NCBI GenBank assembly: GCA_016935035.1
Contig: JAFGRR010000149.1
Location: 1 to 16,043 of the forward strand
Reading direction: 5' to 3'
DNA: 16,043 nucleotides
DNA from: Phycisphaerae bacterium
GTDB taxonomy: Bacteria > Planctomycetota > Phycisphaerae > UBA1845 > Fen-1342
Below are positions 15,001 to 16,043 of this stretch, piece after piece. Within the stretch, counting starts at the first letter, position 1; each line of letters starts with the position of its first letter. The translations under genes and the position numbers were made by a program. Below the pieces are notes generated by a model. That model was not told the origin of the DNA, did not search any database, and saw only the letters and a list, made by a program, of their open reading frames with translations.

Positions 15001-15124
15001 GAAGTCCCACGATACGCCGCTGCATCCGAAAGGCCAGTCCCGGAGGGACGATCGATAGTAGCCCAGGACGAAGTCCTGGGATACGACGCCGCCGACAAGG
15101 CTGAGTCCCGGAGGGACGACTGAG
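15001..15124. repeat. Two-unit palindromic repeat (GTCCCGGAGGGAC family)
   Basis: Two related units start at 15001 and 15070. Each begins with gaagtcc, then gatacg, and each carries the hairpin gtccc-gga-gggac (15037-15049 and 15105-15117). At the junction lies the stem cccaggac-gaa-gtcctggg (15062-15080). A weaker relative, gtcccgggaggg, stands near 14890. Such GNA-loop hairpins in tandem are typical of dispersed intergenic repeats in Planctomycetota and Verrucomicrobia as I recall them. The array ends about 40 bases beyond the stop of the GH27 gene, so it could also end that transcript. Confidence 0.7.
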
Positions 15125-15164
15125 CCCTCCCTACTCACATCCCGCCGGCGCCGCGTTCAGCCGC

Positions 15165-16043
15165 CTACTCCTTCGGCGTCCCAACCTTCACCAACATCGC
15201 CCCGTGCCGCGGAATCAGGCACCCGAACTCGCCTTCATACACACCCTCGTTGACCTTGGCCCACAGATTCCGCACGCGCTGCTTGCCCATCAGGCCCAAC
15301 GATTCCCAATCCACGGTCACGCGTGCCTGCTTGCGGCCGCGGTTGAACAAACCCACCGCCACCGTGCCATCCGCCAACGGCCGCGCCCACACCTCGGTCT
15401 TGCCGTCGACGATGATCTGCCGCGCCTGCTGGCCCAGCGGGTCCTGGCTCACCGCCAACACCTCGTCATTCGTCAATAGCGCCAGCGTAAACTCATCGAG
15501 CTGCGACAGATCGCAGCCGATCAACATCGGCGACGCCAGCAGCGACCACAGAGTGATGTGCGTGATTTGCTCGTTCGGCGTCAGGCGCGTCGGCCGCGTG
15601 TCGGCGCTCCAGCCCAGATTGCCCACCACGAGCATGTCCGGATCATTCCAATGCCCCGGTCGGGCGAACTCCGCCAGGTTCGCCTGCCGGAAGCCGATCC
15701 CCGCCATGCTGCCCCACGTATCCACGATGTCGCCGGTGGTGCGCCAGTAGTTGCCGCCGACTTCGGCGCCCCAGGACGACACGCCGCCCATCCCATACTG
15801 GCACAGGCTGTACACGATGTCGCGGCCGCAACTCCGCAGCGCATCCCGCATGATCAGGTACGGCTTCTGCAACTCTTCCAGGCTGCCGTCTTTCGCAATT
15901 TCGCCATACGAGCACCAGTCATACTTCAGCAAGTCTATGCCCCACTCGGCGTACGTCTGCGCATCCTGCACCTCATGCTCATAGCTGCCCGTATAACCAG
16001 CACACGTCCTCGGTCCCGGCGACGAATAGATTCCCAGCTTCAG
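15165..16043 (-). CDS. GH27 alpha-galactosidase-like glycoside hydrolase, C-terminal part
   Basis: The gene runs off the right edge, so its start is missing; 292 residues are visible, and the frame is open to the last base (LKLGIYSSPGPRTCAGYTG at the edge). The fold is the GH27 (beta/alpha)8 barrel. The nucleophile is the Asp of LLKYDWC (visible residue 42) and the acid/base the Asp of WRTTGDIVDTW (visible residue 105), by alignment with the human and rice enzymes. GHWNDPDMLVVGN, LASPMLIGCDL and VLAVSQDPLGQQ are further family signatures. A C-terminal beta-sandwich follows (EVWARPLADGTVAVGLFNRG). It would release alpha-galactose, or a related alpha-linked sugar, from plant or algal polysaccharide. 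Signal peptide and exact substrate cannot be judged from this part. Confidence 0.92.
   Translation of the reverse strand: MKLGIYSSPGPRTCAGYTGSYEHEVQDAQTYAEWGIDLLKYDWCSYGEIAKDGSLEELQKPYLIMRDALRSCGRDIVYSLCQYGMGGVSSWGAEVGGNYWRTTGDIVDTWGSMAGIGFRQANLAEFARPGHWNDPDMLVVGNLGWSADTRPTRLTPNEQITHITLWSLLASPMLIGCDLSQLDEFTLALLTNDEVLAVSQDPLGQQARQIIVDGKTEVWARPLADGTVAVGLFNRGRKQARVTVDWESLGLMGKQRVRNLWAKVNEGVYEGEFGCLIPRHGAMLVKVGTPKE

Larger units (their letters stand above)
14727..15164. other. Intergenic repeat mosaic
   Basis: This gap between two minus-strand genes contains no credible gene; open frames across it simply translate repeats (for example as EPERKRVGI). It is filled with several unrelated short repeat families side by side, listed separately: a 217-base element with inverted ends, 8-base and 7-base tandem tracts, and a two-unit repeat of stable small hairpins. 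The promoter of the polyferredoxin gene must lie in or near it but was not recognised. Confidence 0.65.

Noticed and set aside
14754..15124. CRISPR array
   Set aside because: The repeats are unequal, differently oriented and lack regular unique spacers; no cas gene is present.

Overview
The window looks like a piece of a GC-rich bacterial chromosome, most probably from a member of the Planctomycetota. This is inferred from the mixture of a PEP-CTERM secreted protein, a GH27 glycoside hydrolase, a long-leader hybrid sensor kinase, a NapH/NapG-like polyferredoxin, and intergenic DNA full of short palindromic repeats (for example gtcccggagggac and cccaggac-gaa-gtcctggg) of a kind I associate with Planctomycetota and Verrucomicrobia genomes. 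No rRNA, tRNA, CRISPR array, transposase or phage gene was seen.

Left part (1-3651). A gene-poor stretch with direct and inverted repeats, including a foldable three-way-junction-like element at 332-418, precedes a small hypothetical gene on the minus strand (425-721). This small gene is divergent from a two-gene plus-strand operon that encodes the two halves of the eukaryotic bifunctional enzyme AASS as separate proteins: lysine-2-oxoglutarate reductase (960-2261) and saccharopine dehydrogenase (2320-3651). Together they convert lysine plus 2-oxoglutarate, through saccharopine, to 2-aminoadipate 6-semialdehyde plus glutamate. A good sigma-70-like promoter (813-841) and a 15-base palindrome (872-886) lie in front of the operon.

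Middle part (3667-10973). A 1169-residue membrane-bound hybrid histidine kinase with a periplasmic binding-protein-like sensor runs on the minus strand and converges on the lysine operon. Divergent from it is a MutL/GlmL-family ASKHA ATPase (7661-9487), the type of protein found with B12-dependent glutamate mutase and aminomutases, here without any mutase nearby. Its leader holds a second palindrome matching the one in front of the lysine operon (shared form GTYAAC-R-GTTRACCA), at a similar distance from a predicted -10 element. This suggests one regulator for both units and is the main candidate for something new here. A right-handed parallel beta-helix protein without a visible signal peptide follows (9585-10973).

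Right part (10974-16043). An intact PEP-CTERM gene (11566-12432, minus strand) is followed by the orphaned C-terminal sorting signal of a second, decayed PEP-CTERM gene (11341-11430) with its own hairpin terminator. Next come a NapH-like membrane ferredoxin apparently fused to a NapG-like polyferredoxin (13125-14726, minus), a 430-base mosaic of short repeats including a 217-base element bounded by 34-base inverted repeats, and the C-terminal part of a GH27 alpha-galactosidase-like enzyme whose start lies beyond the right edge (15165-16043, minus). Apart from the lysine operon and its possible link to MutL, these right-hand genes show no evident common pathway.
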